Positions 20,704 to 31,277 of a DNA stretch of 64,000 bases are shown one piece after another. The stretch covers positions 12,211,001 through 12,275,000 of the forward strand of contig NC_088921.1 in the NCBI RefSeq assembly GCF_038396675.1, in the 5' to 3' direction. The position numbers and the translations under genes were made by a program. Each line of letters begins with the position of its first letter. Within the stretch, counting starts at the first letter, position 1. The notes below the pieces were generated by a model. That model made no database searches. It had not been told where the DNA came from and worked only from the letters and a program-made list of their open reading frames with translations. The DNA comes from Hydra vulgaris (lineage: Eukaryota > Cnidaria > Hydrozoa > Anthoathecata > Hydridae).

Positions 20704-21120
20704 TTTTTTTTTTAAATTGTTAACAAAAAAGCCTTATTACTTTAGTAAAACTTAATTTTAGTTTTGGAAGTTTTGAAATTAGTAGTAGTAGTTTCATTTA
20801 TTTCGTGTTAAGAATATATACAACGTACAAATATAACAAAAGGAAATGGCTGAAGCAAGAAGAAGGCATCAATTAACCTTATCACCTAGCCCCTTTACAA
20901 TCGTATTTTACAAGTCCGTAAAATATTAAAAAACCTTTACAATACGTCAAGTATAAGAAGTTAAAAAACAAAAAAGTACTGAAATATTAAAAGTAAACTT
21001 AGTTTAGAAAGATATAAAATACATAAATATATGTATTATACACACATACATATAGATACACATACATATATATACATATTGCCTCGTATTGTCGTTTTTA
21101 TAATAAATGAATAAAATTCC
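20703..21120 (-). mobile_element. Solo LINE 3' end
   Basis: Starts with a T-run at 20703-20712 (poly-A of a minus-strand insertion). Its stretch at 20837-20895 (GGCTGAAGCAAGAAGAAGGC to CACCTAGCCCC) lines up with the LINE-A 3' UTR at 517-575. Strongly 5'-truncated; no coding part. The right boundary is uncertain and may reach about 21430. Confidence 0.65.
20845..20893 (-). other. LINE 3'-UTR stem-loop (solo copy)
   Basis: Minus strand GATAAGG, loop, CCTTCTTCTTGC. The stem pair is AAGG/CCTT where LINE-A has AAGAC/GTCTT, a paired change. Confidence 0.55.
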
Positions 21121-21477
21121 ATCCACAACAACATAAAATATATAAAAGTGTCAAAAATAAGTATAAACCACAAGACTAAATATTCAAAAGCAAACATTTT
21201 TAAAGAAGTGTGATAAAGACATCAATTTTCTTATTAATAATAGCTGATTTTTTTCTTATTTTTAGTTTTTTGGTAGTTAGCATGTTAAAGTTGTTTAAGT
21301 TAATCTATCATTATAAATTTGTTTTGATAAGTTTTAAAAAAGACTGGCAATATATAGAAGATTAAAATCCATATTTACTAAATGATATTTTAAATAAGCT
21401 TTGAATTGCGGAAGTGTTTGAATTGCGAAAGTGTTGCGGAAATTGATCTTTTGACTTTTGAAAAAAAGTCTTTTTTA

Positions 21478-21482
21478 CGAGG
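21478..21482. repeat. Target-site duplication CGAGG, left copy
   Basis: CGAGG just before CACAGTG; repeated at 24842-24846 just after CACTGTG. A 5-bp GC-rich duplication is the Transib hallmark. Confidence 0.88.
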
Positions 21483-21962
21483 CACAGTGGGCCAGAATGC
21501 ACTTTTACTGGACAAAACTCATAACTAATTTAATATTAGAGCTATATTCACTAAAATTAGTATGAGTACTAATATGATGTCTGCGCTTTTTATGAAGGTA
21601 ATATTTTTTTATTTCGTTGCTATGGATACCTTTATTTTGCTTAGCAACAACCTACTTTTGTTATCTGCAGATATTTTATAAGTGCTATATTCACTAAATT
21701 TGGCATGAGTACCAATATGAGATCACACTTCTTACAAAAGTGATAATTTTTTAAATTTAGTTGTTATGGATACTTATATTGCTTAGTTACCGGATACTTT
21801 CCTTAGTTACAAAGTGGTAAATTGATATTTGAATATCTTATCGGATTTTTGACCCACCTATATTGAATAAAAATTGAGTATTTAGGTAAATAATGTTTTA
21901 GGAATAATAAAAGCAAAAAATAGTGCAAGAAAACGTTATCAATTTTAAATTACATCAAAAAA

Positions 21963-23941
21963 TTATAAAACAATAATATCGTTTGAAGATTGTTTAAGTA
22001 ATTGTAAAACATCTGAAGGAAATGCTTTATGATTTGTTTGGTGTGATGTTGATTTACGCAATGATGAAATAACAGGATCACTGGAAACTAGGAGTCTATT
22101 GATAAGATCAGTATTTGTTGCTTTTCTGGATGTTTTTCGGCTGAAATTTTCGCGATAAGATTTAAAGTCTTTATTTCTAGCCTCTTGAGCTTCCTCTGAC
22201 ATAAGTCCGATGGGTAATGTAAGGCTTTTAATTATGTCATGTCCATGTATCAATACTTTGTAAACTGATTGAGCCATGTAATACCATGGATAAAGGGACA
22301 CATATAGTCTAAAAGTGTCAAAACAATAATCCTTGAACTTTAAGCAGTCTATTTCATATCCTGAAGAGAGCGTTACCAAGATAATGTAAAATCTGAATAT
22401 AAGGTTTTGGTCAATACCCAGAATTTCAGCTGTTTGTTCATATGCTGCAAAAGCACGCTTTGAGGTATTGCCATCATTACTTGTTCCAGAACCACCACTT
22501 TTAGGGAAATCAACAACAAGTCCCATTTTGTTCATAAAATCAGTCTGAATCTTTTGTTTGGCTACAGATGCCTTTTCTTTGTGTTCTTTAGATCTTGCTT
22601 GCCACTTTCTTGTTTCTTTTTTATATGCAATGTGCAATAACATCTCAAAAAATCGAATCCATGCATAAAGACTGGAAAGACCATATTTGAACTCTCTGTT
22701 AGTATAATCTATATTAAGGATATCAAGACTATTCATATTTTTTGGAGAGACACCACACACTGAACAGCATTGGTATGAGTTATTTTTTTCAGATAATATT
22801 GTTTGAACCTTCCATCAATCATTGTAAGTTCAATAATACAATTCACTTCAATAGAAGATCCGCAAACCTCTAATAAAATCATACCCAAGCTTTCTATCTC
22901 ACTTTTAATGTACTGATCTTTTTCAATCACAGATTCCTTGGATTCCATTTTATATGCAAATCTTATGGGTCTACAATAGGCTGTGCAGGACGACTTTTGA
23001 TTTCTCCAAATAGACACCTTTTCGTTGCTGTTGTTAAATCCAGTCAAATCCAATGGGACAAGACAAGTAATAAATAATGATTCTTCACGCTTTAAATCTC
23101 TGTTAATGTCGGGTTCTGATAAAACTTGTTTATAAATGCTTTGGCCAGTAGCACCATCAAAACCAGCCTTACACGTTGGTGTCATTGTTTTTATTGCTTT
23201 GTTGTTCAATATCAAGTGCCTTAGCACAGGTTCCTGAACTGCACAGATTCTTTGCAAAGTATGAGTCATTAAATCTTTTAAAGGAACTGAAGCTGAATAG
23301 TCCTCCACTGTTATGTTTGCAGGATAACATTTCAATTTTGCATCTCTGACATCATTGTAAGCGGGGTAGATGTTATATTCTTTCTCCAAGGCTCCGCTTC
23401 TAATCAATTGATAGCAAGCTTTTGTCAGACTTGCATCAATTATTAAAGCCAGTGCTTCGTCTGCTGAATATTTAGTTGCTTTATCTGTATTTGATATATT
23501 TAAAACATTCTTGGCAGCAATAACAACAGATTCATCTCTAAATTTTTTATTAGCAGCAAAAAATAATTCATTGGATGAATGAGATTCAATTAAACAAGAT
23601 ACACGCCGTTTTTTAGTTTTATTAGAACTATTATCAAATGCAACTGGTTTTCGACCACGTCTACTTGCAGTTGGTTCATTGTCTTTTTTTCTGACAATTA
23701 AATATTCATTAAGCCAGTTCAAAAACTTCTTTTCAAAATTTTTCACAGTATAGTTTGCAGATTTCCACTTTTTTTTATACAAGTAAACAAATCGTTGAAC
23801 AGCATGTCTAAAATCAACGTCTTTAAAATCAGCAAATTTTGGCTGAATAAATTTTAATATATCTTCAGTAATATTTTGTTTTGAAATACTAAGATTGTTT
23901 TTTTGGAGAAAATTATGAATATCTAAGTTTAACAAAACCAT
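21963..23941 (-). pseudogene. Transib/RAG1-like transposase, one frameshift
   Basis: About 660 residues in two frames, MVLLNLDIHNFLQ at 23941 down to 21963. The N-terminal 150 residues are basic with an AT-hook-like RRGRKP and RRVSC. The core follows: ALALIIDASLTKACYQLI, AGFDGATGQSIYKQ (likely first catalytic Asp), ELTMIDGRFKQYY (second Asp candidate), a CSVCGVSPKNM zinc-knuckle-like motif, then the helical C-terminal half with KVLIHGHDIIKSLTLPIG and SEEAQEARNKDFKSYRE (likely catalytic Glu) and TDLINRLLVSSDPVISSL. One base has been lost near 22765, just before the CxxC. No other break is seen. Known relatives are the enzymes from which RAG1 evolved. Confidence 0.87.
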
Positions 23942-24019
23942 ATCTAAATAATTATTGTAACAAGTATTTTGTATTTAAAAGTAAAATGTTATAATATATA
24001 TGCCGCCTGGACTACTAAT

Positions 24020-24115
24020 ACTTGTTAGTAATTAAGTTACTACAAGTGTTAGTAATTAAAATTAAAAGTAATTAAATTACTGTCAGTGTTAGTAATTAAA
24101 TTACTAACAACTACC
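24020..24115. repeat. Palindromic repeats upstream of the Transib transposase
   Basis: Four near copies of TTAGTAATTAAATTACTA (for example arms GTTAGTAAT/ATTACTAAC at 24092-24110) in the 80-175 bp before the start codon. Could be regulatory or a hairpin-forming leader; unknown. Confidence 0.55.
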
Positions 24116-24846
24116 GAAAATATGTTGTTGCTATGTTATGCAAAGTAAGGTATCCATAGTAACCAAAAAAAGTTAACCTCATAAGAATTCTGAATCTCAT
24201 TTTAATACATACCCCCAATATTGTGTATTTAGCGCAAGTAAAATACTGTTAAAACAACGTTAATGTAAAAATGAGTTGTTACTATGCAAAATTTAGTACC
24301 ATAGCAACCAAGTTAAAACATACATAAAATCTGAACGGGGATTTAAGGGGACGAGCAATCAATTAAAACTCGATTGAAGCATCATATAGCTCAAATAAAT
24401 ATAAGACAACACATGGCAAATTGTGGTAATTATTAGTTATTGTGCGGCAAAAAATAAGTTTCTTAAGAAATTTTTTTTTTTAATCTGTGATTTTCAAAGT
24501 ATAACTGAGATAACATGCTATAACAAATTTATTTCACACATTGGTTTTTCTTATCTCTAAATACTCTAGAATAACATGTACTAATTTTTTGTTTCAAAAA
24601 CGTAGATGTAATTGAAATATAACACAACGTTGATGTCACCGTTAATTACTTATTTATAATTTTTTTTTTTTTTAATTATATCTCAATATTCAAATGCTTA
24701 GAGTCCTGGTAACTAAGGGATTTAATATAAATAAATTATCAATGGATTTCTCCTAATATATGTAAATACTAAAATTAAATAGGTTTTCAAGATTAGACAA
24801 CTAAAATTTTTCCCATTTTGTCCACCTACTGGCCCACTGTGCGAGG

Positions 24847-25198
24847 GTGAGAATTTTAAAGTTTGCAAAGGCAAAAAATAAATTTTTAAAAACAATTTTT
24901 ACATCTTTAGATAGAGCACAAAATTCTCTATAAAGCGATGCCTCGCCTTTTTCTAAGATTTTTTGTTTTAACTTTTAACAAATGTAAAAGAAACGAAATT
25001 GCTAAAACCGTTCACTTTTTTTTTTTCATTTACTCTTACCCCAGTTTACTAGCTCTCTATATATATTTTGTAAATTATCTAGCACATGTATCATGTGATT
25101 GTAGAACGCGTTGTCAGAGTTCTTAATATTTTATGGACCTGGCATGTGTCCAAAAATGTATCACTGTTCCAACAAATTTTAATCTAATCTAATCTAAT
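24847..25198 (+). other. LINE-like tail with (AATCT)n end
   Basis: AT-rich non-coding DNA continuing the sequence interrupted by Transib (TTTTTTACGAGG to GTGAGAATTTT). It ends in GTCCAAAAATGTATCACTG and four AATCT units at 25180-25198, the kind of short tandem tail seen on CR1/L2-like LINEs. Assignment is weak. Confidence 0.35.
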
Positions 25199-25443
25199 GT
25201 TAAAAATCGTTGAATTTCTTCAAGTTTGTAATAAAAAAAATTTTAAACAAGGTAAATGGTTATTTCTAAATTTCAAACATTGCTTTTTTCGAATATCGCT
25301 TTTTTCGAACATTGCTTTTTTCGAATTGCTTTTAATTTGTTTACTTGTGCTTATAGTTTATTATTTTTATCCTTTACGAAGATTGTTAGTAAGTTCGAAT
25401 GACAATCGCAAAAATTATAGATGTTAATATTTACTTTTATAAT

Positions 25444-25823
25444 TTCAATGTACATTAGGGTGTCTCAAAAAAAAAGTTCAATCGTTTTCATTATGTATTA
25501 GTAGCTTATAATGAAAATTTCAGCCTTTTAAATCAACTCTAAGGTAAAGAAGGTGGTTTTAGGCAATTTCTATATAATAGAATATTATATTGCGAATTTA
25601 TTATTTTGTAATAACTTTTTTTATGCTAGGAGAATTTAGTATACACATTTTTTCCAACTAGAGACACACACACACAAAAAAGGTCCTCAATATTGGCCAT
25701 TTGCCAACTTTGAGGACCTTTTGCAAGTTCAAAACTTGCAAAATGTGCTAACTCAAATGCTTATATGACAATTTTTGGGAGGGTGGGACACCTCCTCCAC
25801 CCCCCGTTCGGGACGGCCCTGTG
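25444..25823 (-). repeat. hAT-like terminal repeat, copy 1
   Basis: Ends GGGACGGCCCTG at 25823, which read inwards is CAGGGCCGTCCC, a typical hAT terminus. Includes hairpins AAAGGTCCTCA/TGAGGACCTTT (25678-25723) and TTGCAAGTT/AACTTGCAA (25723-25743). Its 25462-25555 segment matches 28215-28310 in inverse orientation. Confidence 0.5.
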
Positions 25824-25829
25824 TAAATG

Positions 25830-26889
25830 TTTTATTAAAATTAATTTATATAACTATTTTTTAGTTATTTACATATTTTTATTTATAATACATAACAAAA
25901 ATCATTAAAAAATAAAAATTAATGTAATAAATAATTTTAATAAGACTTTAGTAAAAAAAAAAGATTTGTTTGCTAATTCTCCTAGAATTAAAATTGCTCG
26001 CGGACATATGAAAGTTTTACATAATAAGTTTTCATTTCATTTAAGTTTATTTTTCAATTGTTAAGTGACTTTTTTCAAATAATTTGTTAAGTGTAGATAA
26101 TTATAATAAAAAACAACACGTGTATGCTATGAATGATACGCATTTTTTTTGGTTGGCAAAAAAATTATTTTTTAAAAGTATTATTTGCTGTTACGAAACA
26201 AACTACTGTTCTGTAAGCTATGTTTTATGCTATAATTTTATAAGTATTTATAAATTTATAAACTGCACTGTTAGCTATATTTTCAGACTGGTTTCAGGAA
26301 AAAAACGCCACAATACAGTACTAGAGCGAGATAAAGATTTGAGACAAGCCGCAAGAAAGCGGAGACTTTAGGTTTTATTTGTTAGGCTTTCCACTGCAAA
26401 GCTTTGCTCCAAATCGACTTCAACAACTGGTGAAATGCTCAGAAGGTTTGACTAGCTCAACATTAGAAAAGAAATTTGGCAACATCAGAAAAATGTCTGA
26501 ATTTTATCTGTTTATTTTTACTTAATAATTTGACATTTTCTTAGCACTACCAAGATGAACTGTAAAGTTGGATGTACCCGTACTTTTGGAAAAAGTTATC
26601 TGAAATGCAGCAAGTAGCAGAAGGAATGAGTGAAGAAATCTGCGACAAACAATCAGAGGTGTTTGCATTTTGATAGAACTAGTAAACTTGTGGGGCAAAA
26701 CTGGATTCGACAACAATTTCATACTCACAGAGCTCCGAATCCGAAACAAATTTATCAACAAGATCAATGATGCCAATTCCTAAAAAGACTCAATACTATT
26801 AGTCTACAAGAAGGACTTTTTAAATGAAAGCAACTTTTTATTCCCAATTCATAAGGCCAACATCTTTAACTTGATAAAGAGTGATCCAT
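25830..26889. other. AT-rich gap without recognised gene
   Basis: Short open stretches only (longest 95 residues at 26084-26371, ending KKRHNTVLERDKDLRQAARKR). A basic, charged tail might be a decayed transposase or LINE ORF1 piece, but I cannot match it. Nothing else is seen. Confidence 0.4.
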
Positions 26890-28154
26890 TTTAAAACAGG
26901 CAAAAAATTTAAAAAGGAAAAATATTTATATAATTGAAGACTACTGCGCTGGAACCACAATTATAAGAAAACAGCTTCGAGAATAACTGAAAAAAGAACG
27001 AGGAGGCGAAAAATATTGTACGATAAACTAATCATTCAATTCACAACTGGACTCCCAAAGAAAAGTAAAAAGTTTATGTTTTTATTTTTAATACTTAAAT
27101 TCTTATTTTAAAATGGAAACAAACTTATTATTTAATTTTAATGCTAAAAATAACACATCCAATGATAATGACATAAATAAAATTAAAGCTTTTCTAATAA
27201 ACAAAAATGTACTTTTAGGAAACAACCCTGAATCAAATATGAACTTTTATAAGGATGGGGAAGGGATGGAAAATATAAGCTCTTATTATTACAGTTCAAA
27301 CGTTTCAACACTAACTGCTGACATAGATGATATGTTTCAACTGCTAACATAGATGATAATGCACTTTCTATCCTGTATCTAAATATTAGGAGTATGCAAA
27401 ATAAATTTTGATAAACCTAAGGAATTTTTATTTAGCCTCAAAATAAATTTTCAAATTATATGCCTAACAGAAACATGGTGCCGGAATAAAGAAATCGAAA
27501 ATAACTCTAACTTTCAAATTAATAATTATAAAATTATTCATCAAATAAGAGGATCTAAAAAAGCAAGAGGAGGAGCGTGCATTATCATATCATACATAAT
27601 AGTGTGTTTCATACACGATTCTTTAGATTTTAAACTTCGTAATGAATTGTGCTCAATAACAAAAAATGATGAGTTATTAACCATTGAGGTATTGAAATAC
27701 ACCAGCAAAAACATTATTTTGCACGTCATATATAGACTGCCTTAAGGTAGTTTAAAAGCATTTAACAAACACTTTAAATGTTTAATTACAAAAAATGATA
27801 TTTGTGGCAAACTAATTTAGACTTGCTCGATTATGAAAAAAATAAAAACGTCAGAAATTTTAAAAACTAAATCTTTCCGTGCTTTAAGAAGAATATGTTT
27901 AAGTAATTTGCGCTTTTTGTTATTTTTTAAGAATAGATGTTTTATTTATTTTTTTATCAATTTTACGTTTGTTTATTTTATATTGTTAACAGAAGTGCTT
28001 ATTTTTAAATAAAACTTTATATTTACGGAATTTATAAAGGGGCTTGGAAATAAGACATATTAATCTTCTTCTCGCTCCTGCTACATATATATCTTGTTAG
28101 TAACTTACGGTTTGTATATATTTACACGGCAAAAAAAAAAAAAAAAAAAAAAAG
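26890..28154 (+). pseudogene. LINE-B copy 2 with large internal deletion
   Basis: Begins in the ORF1 C-terminal domain (KGKIFI, the EDYCAGTTIIRKQLRE equivalent, then KKERGGEKYCTINY), 30-40 bp later starts ORF2 at 27113 (METNLLFNFNAKNNTSND), and runs through the endonuclease: LSILYLNIRSMQNKF, ICLTETWCRNKE, ILHVIYRLP and LLDYEKNKNVRNF (to about 27870). It then jumps to a 3' UTR (28039-28085, with the stem-loop) and an A-run at 28132-28154. The whole RT is missing, so an internal deletion joined endonuclease to tail. Several stops. Confidence 0.75.
28039..28085 (+). other. LINE 3'-UTR stem-loop (LINE-B copy 2)
   Basis: GGGGCTTGGAAATAAGACAT, then ATTAATCTTCTTCTCGCTCC: same layout as the LINE-A and solo copies, stem partly decayed. 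Confidence 0.5.
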
Positions 28155-28165
28155 AGGAAGAAAGA

Positions 28166-28320
28166 GGCAGAGGCGATTTTACGGATGAGGTGTTTCACCC
28201 CCCTTCCCCCAAAGAAGGATAAAGACACTTCTTTACCTTAGAGTTAATTTGAAAGGCTGAAGTTCTCACTATAAGCTACTTATACATAATGATAACGATT
28301 GAACTTTTCCCTCTGATCCC
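28166..28320 (+). repeat. hAT-like terminal repeat, copy 2 (inverted)
   Basis: Starts CAGAGGCGATTTTACGG, a hAT-like terminus. Its CTTCTTTACCTTAGAGTTAA and ATAATGATAACGATTGAAC are the complements of 25462-25555. It lies right after the LINE-B copy 2 poly-A, so that LINE may have inserted between two related hAT-like arms. Confidence 0.5.
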
Positions 28321-28621
28321 CACCTTCTGTGCTCCCTTTTTAAAATGCTTAAAAATATTCAAATTGAAATTAAAATATCAGTAAGATATAAATAGCACAT
28401 GGTTGGCTTCAATTAAAATTAAAATGTGGCAGGATCAACTTAAAACTGCAGTTTTCAGTACTACAAGTACCGACAAACGCGTCAAACGTGTCTTTACTGA
28501 TGTCTAAACTAATGCCAAAGTTGTTTTCAATCAACTGTTTTTTAATTCTTTAGCGATTTTTGAGATCTTAGATTTTGACCAAGTTTTTTTCAACCGATTT
28601 TTTTATATTTTCATATTTAAT

Positions 28622-28622
<1 letters not shown>

Positions 28623-28676
<54 letters not shown>

Positions 28677-28700
28677 TAATAACAATAACAATAATGATAA
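28623..28700. repeat. (ATA)n microsatellite
   Basis: ATA/ACA/GAT trinucleotide run. Confidence 0.95.
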
Positions 28701-28849
28701 TAATGATAATACCAGAGAAATAATCATCCACAGATTGTAAGTGAATTTAATTTCAACCGAATGTTAGTAACTTTAACGTTGATATTTACCTACAGCTGTA
28801 TTTCTATATTAAACTCGTCTTCTAATGCTATATTAAGTAATAACACTAA

Positions 28850-30480
28850 TGGTTGCTTTAGTATCACTTAAAGAATCTTAGTTTTAGAGCCGTTTCCCGA
28901 AAGTGAATCTCAATTGTTTAGTTACAACAAAGGTGATTACAATTCAATATCAAACTTTATTGCATCAGTCAACTGGGATATTTTATTTCTACATAAAACA
29001 GCAAATAAATGTTTAATTTATTAATTTTTAACAATTATACTGTTTTTTAATAATTTATCCCCAAGGGTAATAAAACAAAGTGAAAGTATGATTCTTGGGT
29101 TACTCCACATATTATTAACCTAATTCGAGCAAAAAAATCCGCTTGGTATATCAATTGCTATCACCCAACAATTATATTTACCAAACAACTAAACGGATAA
29201 TAATAAACTTAAAATAAATCTTCTAAATCGTTCAGTAAAAGCAGAAATATTCAAAGCAAAAAGAGCAAATAAAAAAAATTCAAATATATATTCAAAGAAA
29301 AAAAAAAAAAATTAAAATCCCTGAACAACCCAAAACTCGTCAACAAATATATTAACAAACAATTAAAAGAGTTCTCTTAAAAATACTAGGCAGAACTATT
29401 GAAGCTCTTCCTGTTGATCTTCTGAGTTTTCAATTCAAATTTAAAATAAAATAAAACAAAATTACTTATATAAAATAAAATAAATTACTTTTAAATACTC
29501 TGAATAATTTCCATCGTTAAATAAAAGCGATATTAAACCTTAATGAACTTATAATGACAACTTGGGTATTTCTATTACAGACATTAATAAGGAACTTACC
29601 AATCTAAACCCCTATAAATCTTTTTTCCATTTAAAAAAATCTTTCATAAATCTTTTAATTCTGAAATACTACCCACTCTCTGGCAAACAGAAAATTTTAG
29701 TTCGGTCTGTAAAAAAATAATAACATATTCTCTCATAAGTTATGCGTGACTAATCTCACTATGCGAGACTTTTAATATTATTTCGACTTCTATAGCATTT
29801 CATCAGTTTATTGATGTAATCTCAATTTCACCAAAATGTTTTATTGCATACAAAATAAAATGGTATAATAATTCAATCTCTTAGAAGCACTACTGAAGAG
29901 CGTGCTTTTGGAGTCATTTTTTTATCTTACACCAAATAGAGCACTCATGTTACAACAGTTGTATATCAAGAAGTTGTAAGTCATATTTTTGCATATCAAG
30001 AAGTTGTAAGTCCTTACGAATTCTTGATATGCAAAAAGACATTCACTTTTATTGATGAAAATATAACTCTGAAGTTATATAGAGAATTTACAAGAGCTTA
30101 CCATATATAGTATACAGTGTCTGTTTAGGCTTCTTATTTAAAAACTGATAAAACTTTTGTTGAGTTTATTCAACGCAAAGCAACATAATGGCTTCCAGCA
30201 TTAGACATCTTTAATTTTGCAAAAGAATGAGAAGATTTAATTCACAATCATTGATTAAGGTTTCAGTTGGGAAGTGATAAGGTTAGAGTTAGGAGAAGTT
30301 TTCCGTACTTTATCCACGAATTTTACACTCAAAATTTCCGCATTTTTGCATTATACTCGTGCCCACAATAACATATTTTAATATAAGTTGCTCATTCACA
30401 AATATAATCTCAGCACTTATGCTATATTAGATATTACCCATTAGCGTGACAACTGCAACCTTAAGCACATTAAAAAAAAT
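28850..30480 (+). pseudogene. Strongly decayed LINE remnant
   Basis: Fragments in shifting frames: KGDYNSISNFIASVNWDILF (28930-28990) resembles the linker after the endonuclease of CR1/L2-like LINEs, a basic block KAEIFKAKRANKKNS at 29240-29280 is the usual following region, and FIQRKAT, WLPALDIFNFAKE (30160-30235) is the C-terminal RT region. No catalytic FADD is recognisable. Order is consistent, so one ancient copy is likely. Includes a hairpin TTTTGCATATCAAGAA/TTCTTGATATGCAAAA (29987-30036). Confidence 0.45.
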
Positions 30481-31277
30481 TAAAACACCTTTAAGGACAA
30501 CAATAGCGCAAATCATTTTGTCTGCACTAGACCTAATAGCTATTGAAGTAGCAATCAAACTAAAATTAAAATCCTAATAAAATCCAACTAAAATTTAAAA
30601 GGTATTCTGGACTACTTTGCAGCTATAAAGCCAAGTAAAAAACTTTTATTAGATTTTCTTCCTACTAGACTTGCATAGTGTAACATACTGGTTTCTAATT
30701 CATTAAATTTAATTGTATTTAAATAAAAAGTTTTTGCTTTCATATACAGTTTTTGTCAAAGAGGGGGAAGGGAGGATGGAAGTAGCAGAAAAGTAATTTA
30801 GGGGCCTAGATTAAAGTTTTGCGGAACCCATTTTTTATTGCTACGCTACTGGATACGTTCAACGAAAATTTATTTTCGTAATTTTTCTGAACTTGTTTTT
30901 GCGTAATGTATTTTTATAAAAATTGCATTTTTTTTTTTCTGTTTATTAATGTTATTATTATTATTATTATTAATATTTTTTTTTTTTACATTAAAGCGAA
31001 TCAAATTCTAAAAAAGTGAAAAGTATTCAAAAGAAAATACGAATCAAAAATGGTTTAAACAGCTATTTGAAGGCATACACAATTTTAATTTTAACGGTTG
31101 GCTGATTTTGATCGAATTTTTTTTTGTAACATTTTTCTTAAACAATTGATTGTGTGAAGAAAAATGTTTAAAAAAGCTTTTAAAAATGAACCTAAAGAAT
31201 AAATAAACTAAAGAAATATAAAGATATAACTGTTGTTGTGACATTGAAAAAACCTTAAAAAAAAAAAAGATTGAAAA
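30481..31277. other. Non-coding AT-rich gap upstream of the SGNH gene
   Basis: Homopolymer runs (T and TTA repeats at 30928-30985), no open frame of note and no recognised promoter element. The plus-strand leader of the SGNH gene must lie here if it is transcribed. Confidence 0.5.

Larger units (their letters stand above)
21483..24841 (-). mobile_element. Transib transposon (RAG1-related), complete ends
   Basis: 3,359 bp. Both termini read CACAGTGGGCCAG inwards; the first seven bases equal the heptamer of vertebrate V(D)J recombination signals. A CGAGG duplication flanks it. The transposase lies on the minus strand. Subterminal DNA has a direct repeat of about 105 bp (21540-21650 and 21683-21790, with GTTGCTATGGATACC) and an inverted relative at 24125-24175 (GGTATCCATAGTAACC), so the terminal symmetry reaches beyond the 13-bp repeat. 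Structurally whole but the transposase has one frameshift. Confidence 0.9.

Noticed and set aside
25180-25198. Telomere-like repeat AATCT
   Set aside because: Only four units, at the end of a LINE-like tail; does not match the animal TTAGGG repeat.
26522-26776. 84-residue minus-strand ORF with Leu-rich stretch
   Set aside because: No recognisable domain, no partner exons; plus-strand reading has no better match. Not supported as a gene.
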